NCBI RefSeq assembly: GCF_038069945.1
Contig: NZ_JBBPEV010000005.1
Span: 186,001 to 250,000 of the forward strand
Direction of reading: 5' to 3'
Origin: Aquabacterium sp. A3
Lineage (GTDB): Bacteria; Pseudomonadota; Gammaproteobacteria; Burkholderiales; Burkholderiaceae_C
Length of the DNA stretch: 64,000 bases
Position 1 is the first letter of the stretch, and each line of letters starts with the position of its first letter. Below are positions 51,029-61,441 of the stretch, one piece after another. Both the position numbers and the translations under genes were made by a program. The notes beneath the pieces are model-generated. The model was not told where the DNA came from. It worked only from the letters and a program-made list of their open reading frames with translations, and made no database searches.

Positions 51029-54000
51029 TCAGGCGGCGTTGGCCTCGGAAGACTCCGGGCCCGATTGTGCCTGCTCCAGGCAAGACCTCACCGAATGGGC
51101 CAGGGCATCGAGCTGAAACTGCTTGGCCCACTGCCGGTGGCGCTGCACAAAGGCATCGCACTGCGGCTCGGCGGCGGCGATCTGGTCCAGCACCTTGTGC
51201 ACGCCGCGCACATAACCGGCATGGATCTGGTCTTCCAGGCTGCGCAAGGCCTCCACCGAAGGCATGGCCTCGGGGGCGCTGGACTCGGCCGGCACGATGG
51301 CCTGTGGCGCCGCGGCACGGGCTGCCTCCACCCATTGCAGCTGCAAACGACGACCCAGCCAGTCCAGCAACTCGGCCACCCGCACGGGCTTGACGATGAA
51401 GTCGTCGGGGGTGATGCCCACGTCGTTGTCCAGCGCCTTGTCAAAGGCGTTGGCCGAGACGATGGCCACGGCCGCCTCGGTCAGGCCCTCGTCACGAGCC
51501 TGACGCAGGGTGTCCCAGCCGTCCAGCCCGGGCATGGCCAGGTCCATGAAGATGGCATCGGGGTGCTGCGTGGGCGGCAGCAGCCGCAACTGGGCCAGAC
51601 ACTCCAGCCCCGAAGGCAAGGGCGTCACCTCGAAGCCCAGGGGCTCCAGGATGCGCACCAGCAGGCCGCGATCGGCCTCTTCGTTGTCCACGGCCCAGAT
51701 GCGGCGCCGCTCACCCACGTAGCCGATGCGTTGACCACGCGGCACGACGTGAGGCACCTCGGCATGGCGCACCTGCGGCAAAAACAGCCGAATGCGGAAG
51801 CTCGTGCCCTGACCTGGCACGCTGTGCACGGTCATCTCGCCGCCCATCAGGTCGGTCAGCATCTTGCTGATGGTCAGGCCCAGGCCGGTGCCCCCCACCG
51901 AGGAGCCCGCCGCCGAAGAGCCCCGCGCGAAGGGCTCGAACACCTTGTCCAGCTCCTCGGTGGCGATGCCGGGCCCGGTGTCGGTGATCTCGATGTGGGC
52001 GATCTCGCGGGCGTAACGCAGGCTCAAACGCACCTGCCCGGCTTGCGTGAACTTCACGGCGTTGCCCAACACATTGATCAAAATCTGCCGCACGCGGCGC
52101 TCATCGGCCCGCACGGCCTCAGGCAAGGCCGGGTCGATGTCGGCGATGAACTGCAGGTGCTTGGCCCGGGCCTCGTGCTCGATCAGGCCGGTGATCTGCT
52201 TGAGCAGCTCACCCAGCAACACGGGTTTGACGTCCAGCGTCAGCTTGCCGCTTTCAATGCGGGCGATGTCCAGCGTGCCTTCGATCAGCGACAGCAGGTG
52301 GTCGCCCCCGCGCTTGATCACGCCCACGGCGTGCTTGACGTGCTCGGGCAGCGTCAGATCGTCATCCAGCAGTTGCGCATAGCCCAGGATGCCATTGAGC
52401 GGCGTGCGCAACTCATGGCTGATGGTCGAGATGTAGCGGCTTTTGGCGTGGTTGGCCTGTTCGGCCACGTGCTTGGCCTGTTGCAGCTTTTCATCGGTGA
52501 TGCGGTGCAGGTCGATTTCGCGCACCAGCAAATGGGTCTGGCGGTTGGATTCTTCTTGCGCCACCTGGCGGCTTTTGTGCGTCAGCACCACCCACCAGCT
52601 CACCACCCCCACGATCAGCAAGAGCGCAGCAAACAGCTTGAGCAAGGTGTCCTTGAGCATGCTGGCGGCCCCGGCGTAGGCCTGAGCATCCAGCTGCCCC
52701 AGGTCTTTGAGCTGCTGCTGGTAGACCAGGCCGAACAAGGCGGCCAGCAAGGGCGCCAGCACCAGCATGATCAACAGAAAGTGCCCCAACTCGGTGTCCA
52801 CCCGTTGCCACACCGGGCCCGGCATCAAGCGTGTGGCCAGGGCACGCCACTGCACGGCCCAGCGCGCATGGGGTTTGCACAAATCCTGACAGCGTGCGTC
52901 CAGCGCGCAGCACAGCGAGCAGATGAAGCCCTGGTAAGCCGGACACTGGGCCACGTCATCGGCCTCGTACTCGCGCTCGCACACCGTGCAGCGGTGCAAG
53001 GCCTTGAGGCGAATCACCCGGGCCAGCGGGGCGCCTTCGGTGTCGGGCGCGGTTTCGTCTGTTGCGGCCACCAGCGGCTGCCGAGCGAGGTAATAGCGAC
53101 CCCGCGTGGCCCACGCGATCAACGGCGAGGTCACGAACGCCACCACCATGGCGATCACCGCCGAAAACGCCTGGGCCACCTCACCCATCCAGCCCACATG
53201 CGCCATCATGGACACCAGCGAGGCCAGGCTCATGGCGCCCACGCCCACCGGATTGATGTCGTACAAGTGCGCGCGCTTGAACTCGATGCCACGGGGCGAC
53301 CAGCCCATGGGTTTGTTGACCACCAGGTCGGCCACCACGGCCATCATCCACGCGATGGCGATGTTGGCGTACAGCCCCAGCACCTTGCCCAGCGCCTGGA
53401 ACACATTGAGCTCCATCAGCAGCAGGGCAATCAGCGCGTTGAACACCACCCACACCACGCGACCGGGGTGGCTGTGCGTGACACGGGCAAAGAAGTTGGA
53501 CCACGCCAGCGAGCCCGCGTAGGCGTTGGTGACGTTGATCTTCATCTGCGAGATCACGACAAACACCACCACGGCCGCGATGGCCCAGGTCTGGTGCCCC
53601 ACGATCAGCTTCCACACCACCAGGTACATCTGATTCGGGTCGAGGGCGTCATCCACCGAGCGCCCCACCTGCAGGGCCAGAAAGGCCAGCAAGGCGCCAC
53701 CCAGCATCTTGAGCACGCCCATGATCACCCATCCAGGCCCACCCACGAAGACATTGAGGTGCCAGCGCCAATCTGATCGGTCGCGCGCTGGCCGCACGGG
53801 CTCGGGCATGAAGCGCAGGTAATCGGCCTGCTCGCCCATCTGCGTGATCAGGGCGATGCCCACCGTCAAGGCCGCGCCAAACGCCAGCAGGTCAAAACCC
53901 TGGTGGGTGCCGGTCTTGCCGGCGTACTGCATCAACTCGGGCAGCAAATTGGGCTGGGTCTGAAACACATACACAAACGGAATGACCAGCATCACCAGCC

Positions 54001-54601
54001 AGATGGGCTGGGTGAGCACCTGCAGCCAGCTGATGGTGGTGATGCCGTGGGTGACCAAGGGGATGACCACCACGGCACACACCAGGTAACCCCAGGCTGG
54101 CGGGATGCCAAAGGCCAGCTCCAGCGCATAGGCCATGACGGCGGCCTCCAGCGCAAAGAAGATGAAGGTGAAGGACGCGTAGATCAGCGAGGTGATGGTG
54201 GAGCCGATGTAGCCGAAGCCCGCGCCGCGGGTGAGCAAATCCATGTCAACGCCGTAACGGGCCGCATAGATGCTGATGGGCCACCCCGCCAGCAAGATCA
54301 GCAGGCCCGTGGCCACGATGGCCCAGAAGGCGTTGATGAACCCGTATTCGATGAGCAAGGTGGCACCCAGCGCCTCCAGCACCAGGAACGAGGCCACGCC
54401 AAAGGCCGTGTTGGCCACCCAGGAGCCGCCCCACTTGCGCGCTGAACGTGGGGTGAAGCGCAGGGCGTAATCCTCGATGGTCTCATCGGCCACCCAGCTG
54501 TTGTAATCACGTCGCACCTTGACGACCCGCTGCGGAGCCTCCGGGGCGTGGGCGTGGGCGCTGCTGAAGGCGTCTGGACGAAACTGGTCTGTCTCTTGCA
54601 T
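51029..54601 (-). CDS. NCS1-type permease fused to a hybrid histidine kinase
   Basis: This 1190-residue protein joins a full cytosine/purine/allantoin permease-like domain (about residues 35-500, with some 12 membrane segments) to a signalling part. A Cys-rich block resembling a zinc ribbon lies at residues 538-575 (CTVC, CSLCC and more). Two further membrane segments follow near 605 and 650. The kinase has the phospho-acceptor His729 in ISHELRTP and an ATPase domain ending with GTGLGLTISKML. A receiver domain has phospho-Asp1020 in FMDLAMPG, and a helical C-terminal region ends the protein. The design recalls CbrA, where a solute symporter is fused to a kinase. It is divergent from ureA with only 68 bp between them, so a nitrogen compound is the likely cue. 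Confidence 0.9.
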   Translation of the reverse strand: MQETDQFRPDAFSSAHAHAPEAPQRVVKVRRDYNSWVADETIEDYALRFTPRSARKWGGSWVANTAFGVASFLVLEALGATLLIEYGFINAFWAIVATGLLILLAGWPISIYAARYGVDMDLLTRGAGFGYIGSTITSLIYASFTFIFFALEAAVMAYALELAFGIPPAWGYLVCAVVVIPLVTHGITTISWLQVLTQPIWLVMLVIPFVYVFQTQPNLLPELMQYAGKTGTHQGFDLLAFGAALTVGIALITQMGEQADYLRFMPEPVRPARDRSDWRWHLNVFVGGPGWVIMGVLKMLGGALLAFLALQVGRSVDDALDPNQMYLVVWKLIVGHQTWAIAAVVVFVVISQMKINVTNAYAGSLAWSNFFARVTHSHPGRVVWVVFNALIALLLMELNVFQALGKVLGLYANIAIAWMMAVVADLVVNKPMGWSPRGIEFKRAHLYDINPVGVGAMSLASLVSMMAHVGWMGEVAQAFSAVIAMVVAFVTSPLIAWATRGRYYLARQPLVAATDETAPDTEGAPLARVIRLKALHRCTVCEREYEADDVAQCPAYQGFICSLCCALDARCQDLCKPHARWAVQWRALATRLMPGPVWQRVDTELGHFLLIMLVLAPLLAALFGLVYQQQLKDLGQLDAQAYAGAASMLKDTLLKLFAALLLIVGVVSWWVVLTHKSRQVAQEESNRQTHLLVREIDLHRITDEKLQQAKHVAEQANHAKSRYISTISHELRTPLNGILGYAQLLDDDLTLPEHVKHAVGVIKRGGDHLLSLIEGTLDIARIESGKLTLDVKPVLLGELLKQITGLIEHEARAKHLQFIADIDPALPEAVRADERRVRQILINVLGNAVKFTQAGQVRLSLRYAREIAHIEITDTGPGIATEELDKVFEPFARGSSAAGSSVGGTGLGLTISKMLTDLMGGEMTVHSVPGQGTSFRIRLFLPQVRHAEVPHVVPRGQRIGYVGERRRIWAVDNEEADRGLLVRILEPLGFEVTPLPSGLECLAQLRLLPPTQHPDAIFMDLAMPGLDGWDTLRQARDEGLTEAAVAIVSANAFDKALDNDVGITPDDFIVKPVRVAELLDWLGRRLQLQWVEAARAAAPQAIVPAESSAPEAMPSVEALRSLEDQIHAGYVRGVHKVLDQIAAAEPQCDAFVQRHRQWAKQFQLDALAHSVRSCLEQAQSGPESSEANAA

Positions 54602-54669
54602 AGTGGCATTCTGATCCGGCCCCAAGACCGCAAATTCAATGCCCGGGGCCACCGACCTGCCAGGCACCC

Positions 54670-54972
54670 ATGGAACTCACCCCACGCGAGAAAGACAAGC
54701 TGCTCATCTTCACCGCCGCCTTGCTGGCCGAGCGGCGAAAGGCACGCGGCCTGAAGTTGAACTACCCCGAAGCCGTGGCCTTGATCACCGCCGCCATCAT
54801 GGAAGGCGCGCGTGATGGCAAGACCGTGGCCGACCTGATGAGCGATGGCAAGACCGTGCTCAGCCGGGCCGACGTGATGGAGGGAGTGGCCGACATGATC
54901 CCCGAGATCCAGGTGGAGGCCACCTTCCCGGATGGCACCAAATTGGTGACCGTGCACCAACCCATTGCATAA
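54670..54972 (+). CDS. ureA: Urease gamma subunit
   Basis: This 100-residue subunit matches UreA over its full length, from [23 protein letters not shown] to the C-terminal VTVHQPI. It is part of the cytoplasmic nickel enzyme that splits urea to ammonia and carbamate. It heads the urease operon. The 68-bp spacer to the divergent kinase gene contains GGCCCC and GGGGCC arms (54618-54650) but no clear promoter. Confidence 0.97.
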   Translation: MELTPREKDKLLIFTAALLAERRKARGLKLNYPEAVALITAAIMEGARDGKTVADLMSDGKTVLSRADVMEGVADMIPEIQVEATFPDGTKLVTVHQPIA

Positions 54973-55064
54973 AGAACCGATCAATCCGCATTTGCACCTT
55001 TTTGGTTCAATTGATCGGGGTTCAACCCGCCACGATTTACAGACTTCCACCCGAAAGCCCCAAG

Positions 55065-55253
55065 ATGACGCACCGCATTCTTGCCGCCCGACTGTCCGCC
55101 CTGGCCTTGCTGGGCAGCCTCAGCGCACCGGCCCTGGCGCATGAAGGCCACGGCCTGCCCGGCCTGGCCCACTGGCACGCCACCGACGTGCTGGGCTTTG
55201 TCGCGCTGGCCGCCATCGTGGTCGGCGTGATCTGGTTCAAGGGGCGCAAGTGA
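55065..55253 (+). CDS. Small His-rich membrane protein in the urease operon (HupE/UreJ-like fragment)
   Basis: This 62-residue protein has a signal peptide (cleavage after ALA at about residue 26), a His-rich stretch ([13 protein letters not shown]) and one membrane segment ending in KGRK. The start of the mature part resembles the HPGHG nickel-binding motif at the N-terminus of HupE/UreJ nickel permeases, but the other membrane segments are missing. The ATG at 55065 is used because the upstream codons lack a signal peptide. The stop overlaps the ureB start (TGATG at the junction), so it is translated with urease. A role in nickel handling is inference. Confidence 0.8.
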   Translation: MTHRILAARLSALALLGSLSAPALAHEGHGLPGLAHWHATDVLGFVALAAIVVGVIWFKGRK

Positions 55254-55558
55254 TGGTGCCCGGCGAGCTGATCACCGATGGGCCCGACATCGACCTGAAC
55301 CCGGGACGCCGCACCCTCACCCTGGTGGTGGAAAACGCAGGCGACCGGCCCATCCAGGTGGGCTCGCACTACCACTTTGCCGAAACCAACGCCGGTCTGC
55401 GCTTCGACCGTGAGGCGGCGAAGGGCATGCGGCTGAACATCGCCTCGGGCACGGCCGTGCGCTTCGAGCCGGGCCAGCAACGCACCGTGGAGCTGGTGGA
55501 CTACGCCGGAGACCGCACGGTCTATGGCTTCCGTGGCCTGGTTCAAGGCCAGCTCTGA
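55253..55558 (+). CDS. ureB: Urease beta subunit
   Basis: This 101-residue UreB protein has the family blocks [18 protein letters not shown] and the C-terminal YGFRGLVQG region. The ATG at 55253 overlaps the stop codon of the small upstream gene; a GTG directly before it is also open. It packs with UreA and UreC in the enzyme core. Confidence 0.96.
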   Translation: MVPGELITDGPDIDLNPGRRTLTLVVENAGDRPIQVGSHYHFAETNAGLRFDREAAKGMRLNIASGTAVRFEPGQQRTVELVDYAGDRTVYGFRGLVQGQL

Positions 55559-55588
55559 GCACGCCCCCCTACTGAAAGCCTGATCAAG

Positions 55589-57316
55589 ATGGCAAGCATC
55601 CCCCGACGCGCCTATGCCGAAATGTTCGGCCCCACCACTGGCGACCGCGTCCGCCTGGCCGACACCAACCTCATCATTGAAGTTGAAAACGACCTGACCC
55701 TGCGCGCTGGCGGCTATGGGGAAGAGGTCAAGTTCGGTGGTGGCAAGACCATCCGCGATGGCATGGGCCAGGGGCAGCGCCCCAACGGGCCTGGCGCGGG
55801 TGACGCCTGCGACTGCGTGATCACCAACGCGCTGATCCTGGACCACTGGGGCATCGTCAAGGCCGACATCGGCATCAAGGCCGGCCGCATCGTCAAGATC
55901 GGCAAGGCCGGCAACCCCGATGTGCAGCCGGGCGTGGACATCGTCATCGGCCCAGGCACAGAGATCGTGGCCGGCGAAGGCATGATCGTCACGGCCGGCG
56001 GCATCGACACCCACATCCACTTCATCTGCCCGCAGCAGATCGAAGAGGCGCTGATGAGCGGGGTGACCACCATGATCGGTGGCGGCACCGGGCCGGCCAC
56101 GGGCACCTTTGCCACCACCTGCACGCCAGGGCCCGACAACCTGGCCCTGATGCTCAAGGCGGCCGAAGCCTTCCCGATGAACATCGGCTTCCTGGCCAAG
56201 GGCAACGCCAGCCAGCCCGAGGCCTTGCGCCAGCAGGTGCACGCCGGCGCCATCGGCATGAAGTTGCACGAAGACTGGGGCACCACACCGGCGGCCATCG
56301 ACTGCTGCCTGAGCGTGGCCGAAGAAACCGACGTGCAGGTGGCCATCCACACCGACACGCTCAATGAATCGGGCTTTGTCGAAGACACCGTGGCGGCGTT
56401 CAAGGGCCGCACCATCCACAGCTTTCACACCGAAGGCGCCGGCGGCGGACACGCCCCCGACATCATGAAGGTGGTGGGCGAGCTCAATGTGCTGCCCTCG
56501 TCCACCAACCCCACCCGCCCCTACACGGTCAACACCATCGACGAGCACCTGGACATGCTGATGGTGTGTCACCACCTGGACGCGTCCATCGCCGAAGACC
56601 TGGCCTTTGCGGAAAGCCGCATCCGGCGCGAGACCATCGCCGCCGAAGACATCCTGCACGACCTGGGCGCCATGAGCATGTTCAGCTCGGACTCGCAGGC
56701 CATGGGCCGCGTGGGCGAGGTCATCATGCGCACTTGGCAGACGGCCCACAAGATGAAGGCGCAGCGCGGTGCCCTGCCCGGTGACACGGCACGGCATGAC
56801 AACGCCCGCGTGAAGCGTTATGTGGCCAAGTACACGATGAACCCGGCGCTGGCCCATGGCATCGCCCACGAGGTGGGCAGCGTGGAAGAAGGCAAATGGG
56901 CCGATCTGGTGATCTGGAAGCCCGCCTTCTTTGGCGTCAAACCCAGCATCATCATGAAAGGCGGCTTCATTGCAGCGGCGGCCATGGGCGACCCCAACGC
57001 CTCCATCCCCACGCCGCAGCCCGTGCATTACCGGCCCATGTTTGGCAGCTTTGGGGGCGCTTTGTCACGTACCTCGCTGGCGTTCTTGAGCCAGTCGGCC
57101 ATCGCTGCGGGCGTCCCGGGCGAGCTGGGGCTGAACAAGCAGATCGTGGGCGTCAAGGGCTGCCGCACCGTCAAGAAGACGGACATGGTTCACAACAGTT
57201 ACCTGCCCAAGATGGAAATCGACGCGCAAACCTACCAGGTGCGCGCCGACGGGCAGTTGCTGGTGTGCGAACCCGCCACCGAATTGCCGATGGCGCAGAA
57301 GTACTTCTTGTTCTGA
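55589..57316 (+). CDS. ureC: Urease alpha (catalytic) subunit
   Basis: The subunit has 575 residues, a little longer than the 567 of Klebsiella UreC. Nickel ligands are visible in [12 protein letters not shown] and in [15 protein letters not shown], and the carbamylated Lys is Lys225 in [10 protein letters not shown]. The active-site flap His is in MVCHHLD. All motifs appear intact, so the enzyme should be active if UreD is supplied from elsewhere. It follows ureB by 30 bp. Confidence 0.97.
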   Translation: MASIPRRAYAEMFGPTTGDRVRLADTNLIIEVENDLTLRAGGYGEEVKFGGGKTIRDGMGQGQRPNGPGAGDACDCVITNALILDHWGIVKADIGIKAGRIVKIGKAGNPDVQPGVDIVIGPGTEIVAGEGMIVTAGGIDTHIHFICPQQIEEALMSGVTTMIGGGTGPATGTFATTCTPGPDNLALMLKAAEAFPMNIGFLAKGNASQPEALRQQVHAGAIGMKLHEDWGTTPAAIDCCLSVAEETDVQVAIHTDTLNESGFVEDTVAAFKGRTIHSFHTEGAGGGHAPDIMKVVGELNVLPSSTNPTRPYTVNTIDEHLDMLMVCHHLDASIAEDLAFAESRIRRETIAAEDILHDLGAMSMFSSDSQAMGRVGEVIMRTWQTAHKMKAQRGALPGDTARHDNARVKRYVAKYTMNPALAHGIAHEVGSVEEGKWADLVIWKPAFFGVKPSIIMKGGFIAAAAMGDPNASIPTPQPVHYRPMFGSFGGALSRTSLAFLSQSAIAAGVPGELGLNKQIVGVKGCRTVKKTDMVHNSYLPKMEIDAQTYQVRADGQLLVCEPATELPMAQKYFLF

Positions 57317-57331
57317 GCCACACTGGCGTCC

Positions 57332-57931
57332 ATGCTGACCGTCAACAAACTCCTCCCTCAAGGCCAGGGCCTGGCCCCTGTGCTGCTCAAGCGCGCCGCC
57401 ACCGTCGAACTGGATTGGGACGTGCGCCAGAAAAGCCGCTTTGACGCCACCGACAGCCAGGGCCGCACCCTGGGCGTGTTCTTGCCTCGTGGCACGGCCG
57501 TGCGAGGCGGTGATGTGCTGGTGGCTGAAGACGGCTCCATGATCCGCGTGGTGTCGGCGCCCCAGGCGGTGTTGGTGATCACGCCTTGTGCGGCACACGG
57601 GTCGCCTTTCGACTTGGTGCGCGCGGCCTACCACCTGGGCAACCGCCACGTGCAGATCGAACTGCAGCCGGACCACCTGAAAATCGAGCCCGACTACGTG
57701 CTGGCCGACATGCTGCGCGCCATGCACCTGACGGTGCGTGAGGCCCACGAGGCCTTCGAACCTGAAGGGGGCGCTTACGCTGCGGGTGGGCATGGGCATG
57801 GGCATGACCATGCACACGGCCACGATCACGACCATGCGCCAACGCCCCGTGGCAAGCCCGTCGGGATTCCCGTCAAAGGAGCGCCCGCCACACCTCATGT
57901 GCACGGCCCGGGCTGCGGCCATGATCACTGA
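57332..57931 (+). CDS. ureE: Urease accessory nickel chaperone UreE
   Basis: The protein of 199 residues has an N-terminal peptide-binding domain and a metal-binding domain with the central [11 protein letters not shown] motif. A long C-terminal His tail holds [15 protein letters not shown] and a second [11 protein letters not shown] cluster. It delivers nickel to the UreDFG-urease complex. It lies 15 bp after ureC and overlaps ureF. Confidence 0.95.
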   Translation: MLTVNKLLPQGQGLAPVLLKRAATVELDWDVRQKSRFDATDSQGRTLGVFLPRGTAVRGGDVLVAEDGSMIRVVSAPQAVLVITPCAAHGSPFDLVRAAYHLGNRHVQIELQPDHLKIEPDYVLADMLRAMHLTVREAHEAFEPEGGAYAAGGHGHGHDHAHGHDHDHAPTPRGKPVGIPVKGAPATPHVHGPGCGHDH

Positions 57932-58682
57932 GCGCAGCGCCCCGATCACCGCCGCCGCCCGCTTGCAACTGATGTGGTTGGCCTCGCCGGCCCTGCCGGT
58001 GGGTGGCTTCAGCTACTCAGAAGGCCTGGAGGCGGCCATCGATGCCGGCCTGGTGGGCACAGAGGCCCAGGCCCAGGCCTGGCTGGTGGACCAACTGCAC
58101 CTGGCCGTGGCCCGCAGTGACCTGGCCGTGGTGGCCCGTGCCGTGGCCGCGTGGCAGCGGCACGACCTGATGCGCGTGCGGGAACTCAACGACTGGGTGA
58201 TCCACACCCGTGAAACCAGCGAGCTTCGGCTGCAGACCGAACAAATGGGGCGCTCGCTGGTGGAGTGGTTGCGCAACCGGGGTGGCGGGGCTCAGGTGGC
58301 CACAGACGATGCCCGCCTGAGCGAATGCGCCGCGCTGGCGCCTGCCCCCACCTGGCCAGTGGCCTTTGCACTGGCGGTGGCGCAGTGTTTGCCGCCGGGG
58401 TCCGTGCGCTCTTGTGCGGCATCGACCGCCCCCATCGTGCGCGAGGCCTTGCTGAGCTTCACCTTTGGCTGGGCTGAAAACATGGTCCAGGCGGCCATCA
58501 AGGCCGTGCCCCTGGGACAAAGCGCTGGCCAGCGCATCTTGCAGGCCCTGGTGGACGACATTCCCCAGGCCATCGACACCGCCCTGTCGCTGTCGGATGG
58601 TCAGCGACAGGCTTTCACCCCCATGCTGGCCATCCTCAGTGCGCAGCATGAATCTCAATACTCTCGACTGTTCCGATCATGA
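57921..58682 (+). CDS. ureF: Urease accessory protein UreF
   Basis: This 253-residue helical protein works with UreD and UreG to activate urease. The block [19 protein letters not shown] near residue 20 is characteristic. The ATG at 57921 overlaps the ureE stop by 11 bases and the stop overlaps ureG by four (ATGA). An open frame upstream from 57738 lies entirely inside ureE and is not used. The usual partner ureD is not found in the window. Confidence 0.94.
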   Translation: MITERSAPITAAARLQLMWLASPALPVGGFSYSEGLEAAIDAGLVGTEAQAQAWLVDQLHLAVARSDLAVVARAVAAWQRHDLMRVRELNDWVIHTRETSELRLQTEQMGRSLVEWLRNRGGGAQVATDDARLSECAALAPAPTWPVAFALAVAQCLPPGSVRSCAASTAPIVREALLSFTFGWAENMVQAAIKAVPLGQSAGQRILQALVDDIPQAIDTALSLSDGQRQAFTPMLAILSAQHESQYSRLFRS

Positions 58683-59326
58683 GCGCTTTGCACAACATCC
58701 CTGGCCGCACCAAGAAGCTCCCCCCCCTGCGCGTGGGCGTGGGCGGGCCCGTGGGCTCGGGCAAGACCACCCTGCTCGAAATGCTGTGCAAGACCATGCG
58801 CGAGCACCACGACCTGGTGGTCATCACCAACGACATCTACACCAAAGAAGACCAACGCCTGCTGACCGTGGCCGGCGCGCTCGACCCGGATCGCATCATG
58901 GGCGTTGAAACGGGCGGCTGTCCACACACGGCCATCCGTGAAGACGCCTCGATCAACCTGGAGGCGGTGGACCGCATGCTGGCCAAGTACCCGGATGCCG
59001 ACATCGTGTTCATTGAATCAGGCGGCGACAACCTGGCGGCCACCTTCAGCCCGGAGCTCAGCGACCTCACCATCTACGTGATCGACGTGGCCGCTGGCGA
59101 AAAAATCCCGCGCAAAGGGGGCCCCGGCATCACCAAGAGCGACCTGTTCGTGATCAACAAGACCGACCTGGCCCCGCACGTGGGCGCCAACCTGGAGATC
59201 ATGGAAGCCGACACGAAGCGCATGCGACCCACGCGCCCCTTTGTGATGACCAACCTCAAAACCAAGACTGGCCTGGATCAGGTCATCGAATTCATCGAAA
59301 CCAAGGGCATGCTCAAGGCCGCTTGA
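58679..59326 (+). CDS. ureG: Urease accessory GTPase UreG
   Basis: This 215-residue SIMIBI-class GTPase delivers nickel during urease maturation. The P-loop [13 protein letters not shown] is near residue 23, the metal-binding motif [15 protein letters not shown] near residue 78, and [10 protein letters not shown] supplies guanine specificity. Its last 14 bases overlap the convergent sulfatase-fold gene. It is the last gene of the urease operon. Confidence 0.97.
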   Translation: MSALHNIPGRTKKLPPLRVGVGGPVGSGKTTLLEMLCKTMREHHDLVVITNDIYTKEDQRLLTVAGALDPDRIMGVETGGCPHTAIREDASINLEAVDRMLAKYPDADIVFIESGGDNLAATFSPELSDLTIYVIDVAAGEKIPRKGGPGITKSDLFVINKTDLAPHVGANLEIMEADTKRMRPTRPFVMTNLKTKTGLDQVIEFIETKGMLKAA

Positions 59327-61247
59327 GGCCTGCGCTGTTGACGTCGGCCAGGCCGCCGTGCCGGTAGGCCCAGGCGGCGCCCTGGTACCAGCTGATGGCA
59401 TCGGCCATCACGTCGTCGCGCAACAGGTGTCCGGCATCACTGGCATCTGCCCCTGCGACAGCGGTGACCGATGTGAGCTGCTGAGGCGACAACTCCACCA
59501 GGGTGTTGCCGCGCCAGTAACCCAGGTTCTGGTAGGTGGACACGAAAGCGCGCTCTCGCCCGGGCTCCAGGTCCATCAGGTCATAACCCAGGAAGCGGCT
59601 GGTGTAGTTCATGTGCATCAGGCCCAGCAGCGTGGGGGCCAGATCGATCTGGCTGGCCAGGCGGTCCACACGCCCAGGCTGCACCAGGCCTGGCGCGTAG
59701 ACGATGGCCGGGATGTGGTACTTCTCGATGGGCAGCTCGGTCTTGCCGGCGCTGGAGGCGCAGTGGTCGGCCACGAAAACGAACACGGTGCGGTCGAACC
59801 AGGGCTGTGCCTTGGCGCGCCGGACGAAGTCCCCCAAGGCCCAGTCGGTGTACTTCACGGCGCCCTCGCGTCCGGTGTGCGATGGGATGTCGATGCGCCC
59901 TGACGGGTAGGTGTATGGCCGGTGATTCGAGGTGGTCATCACATGCAAAAAGAAGGGCCGCCCCCGTTGGTGGGCCTGATCGGCCTGCGAGAGCGCCAGG
60001 CTGAAGAGGTCTTCGTCGGCCACACCCCAGATGTTTTCGTGGTGCACGGGCTGGGTGATGGCCGTGCGGTCCACCACCTCGTAGTGGTTGTCGCCAAAAA
60101 AGGCGTTCATGTTGTCGAAGTAGCCGTAACCACCATAGACGTATTGGGTGTCGTAGCCCTTGCTGCGCAGCACGCTGCCCAGGGTGAACAGCCCGGCGTG
60201 CCCAGGCCGCTTGACGATGGACTGCCCCGGCGTGGGCGGCACGGACAGCGTCAGCGCCTCCAGCCCCCGCACCGTGCGGGTGCCCGTGGCGTACAGCCTG
60301 GTGAACAACAGGCCTTGGCGGGCCAGCTCGTCCAGGTGCGGCGTCAAGCCCCGTGGGTTGCCAAACACGCCCAGGAAATCGGCCGACAGGCTTTCAATGC
60401 TCACCAGCACCACGTTCCAGTGCTGCTCGGGCTGGTCGTAGCGCACCACCCGGGTGATATCCATGGGGTCATCGCTGGCCAGCCCGGCGTGCGCCGTGAC
60501 CAGTTGATGGCGCAGGCGCTGCATGGCCTCAGGGGCGGGCATGCTGGCGTAGAAATGCTCGTAATCGAGCTCGCTGTTGCGCACGGCCGAGAAGAACTCG
60601 TACACGCCCGCGCCAGACAATTCGTTGAGCCGCGCGTCCTCAGACCAGCGGTGGCTGGCGCCCGACGCCACAGAGAATCCCCCGGCCAAGACGGCCGTCA
60701 GTGCCAACGGAAAGCCCCAGCGTGGCCCGATGTCGGCGTTCAGCGCACGCGAGCGCGGCAGCCAGCGCTGCCACAAGGTCAGGCTGCCCAAGACCGCCAG
60801 CACCCCGACCAAGGCCAACAAGCGCCCCACAGGATACGACTGCCAGATGTTGCCCAGCACCTCGTGGGTGTAGACCAGGTAATCCACCGCGATGAAGTTG
60901 AAGCGGGACTGGAATTCACCCCAGAAGATCCATTCAGACACCAGAACCACGGCGAAAAAAGCCAACCAGCAGGCGGTGCCCATCACCATCCAGGCGCGCC
61001 ACCAAGGGCCCCGCCAGGCCCGCGCCGGCAGCACGGCCAGAAACCAGGCAAGCACGTACAGCACCGCAGCGCCGGACAAGGCGTCAAACAAGGCCCCACG
61101 CAAGAACGCCATGGGCAAGTCATGGTGCGGTGCCTGCAGAACCCCCTGGGTCATCAGGCCCAGGCGCAACACGGTGGACATCACCATGAACATCGCCCAC
61201 AGGCGCCACCACAGTGTCCACCGCATTGAACTGAATTGCGCGCGCAT
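59313..61247 (-). CDS. LtaS/OpgB-like phosphoglycerol transferase family membrane protein
   Basis: The protein of 644 residues has about five N-terminal membrane segments (residues 10-205) and a periplasmic alkaline-phosphatase-fold domain. The domain opens with [17 protein letters not shown] near residue 278, the probable nucleophile Thr lies in [13 protein letters not shown] near residue 320, and the metal-binding VADHCA lies near residue 495. Relatives transfer phosphoglycerol to glucans or teichoic acids. In Gram-negatives glucan modification is likely; this is inference. The start has AGAGGG seven bases upstream. It converges on ureG. Confidence 0.88.
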   Translation of the reverse strand: MRAQFSSMRWTLWWRLWAMFMVMSTVLRLGLMTQGVLQAPHHDLPMAFLRGALFDALSGAAVLYVLAWFLAVLPARAWRGPWWRAWMVMGTACWLAFFAVVLVSEWIFWGEFQSRFNFIAVDYLVYTHEVLGNIWQSYPVGRLLALVGVLAVLGSLTLWQRWLPRSRALNADIGPRWGFPLALTAVLAGGFSVASGASHRWSEDARLNELSGAGVYEFFSAVRNSELDYEHFYASMPAPEAMQRLRHQLVTAHAGLASDDPMDITRVVRYDQPEQHWNVVLVSIESLSADFLGVFGNPRGLTPHLDELARQGLLFTRLYATGTRTVRGLEALTLSVPPTPGQSIVKRPGHAGLFTLGSVLRSKGYDTQYVYGGYGYFDNMNAFFGDNHYEVVDRTAITQPVHHENIWGVADEDLFSLALSQADQAHQRGRPFFLHVMTTSNHRPYTYPSGRIDIPSHTGREGAVKYTDWALGDFVRRAKAQPWFDRTVFVFVADHCASSAGKTELPIEKYHIPAIVYAPGLVQPGRVDRLASQIDLAPTLLGLMHMNYTSRFLGYDLMDLEPGRERAFVSTYQNLGYWRGNTLVELSPQQLTSVTAVAGADASDAGHLLRDDVMADAISWYQGAAWAYRHGGLADVNSAGLKRP

Positions 61248-61366
61248 GCCGGATCCCTCTGATGATCAGAAGCGGCGATTGCACAACAGCCAGCTTATGC
61301 AAGGATTAAGCGAGCTCGCAGTACACTACGGCGCTCGCGTTGGCACAGGCCGCGCGACGTGGCCCG

Positions 61367-61441
61367 CCCTCTGTAGTTCAATGGATAGAACGGCCCCCTC
61401 CTAAGGGGCAGATACAGGTTCGATTCCTGTCGGGGGGACCA
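61367..61441 (+). tRNA. tRNA-Arg (CCT)
   Basis: The 75-base sequence folds with acceptor strands CCCTCTG and CGGGGGG (two G-U pairs), a D loop AATGGAT, anticodon loop CTCCTAA giving CCT, a T arm ACAGG/CCTGT and an encoded CCA. Its 3' half overlaps the end of the H-NS-like gene on the other strand. Confidence 0.93.

Noticed and set aside
51065..53776. A 903-codon open frame antisense to the permease-kinase gene.
   Set aside because: It has His/Gln/Gly-rich shadow composition and no domain, and it lies wholly inside a gene with many intact motifs on the other strand.
54602..54669. A possible sigma-54 or NtrC promoter upstream of ureA.
   Set aside because: No GG-N10-GC pair with the right flanks is present in the short spacer; only a weak GGCCCC/GGGGCC dyad is visible.
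3259..61291. The 15-mer TTGCACAACAGCCAG occurs before the TauE/SafE gene (from 3259) and again upstream of tRNA-Arg (from 61279).
   Set aside because: A few 15-base matches are expected by chance in 64 kb on both strands, and the flanks do not align.
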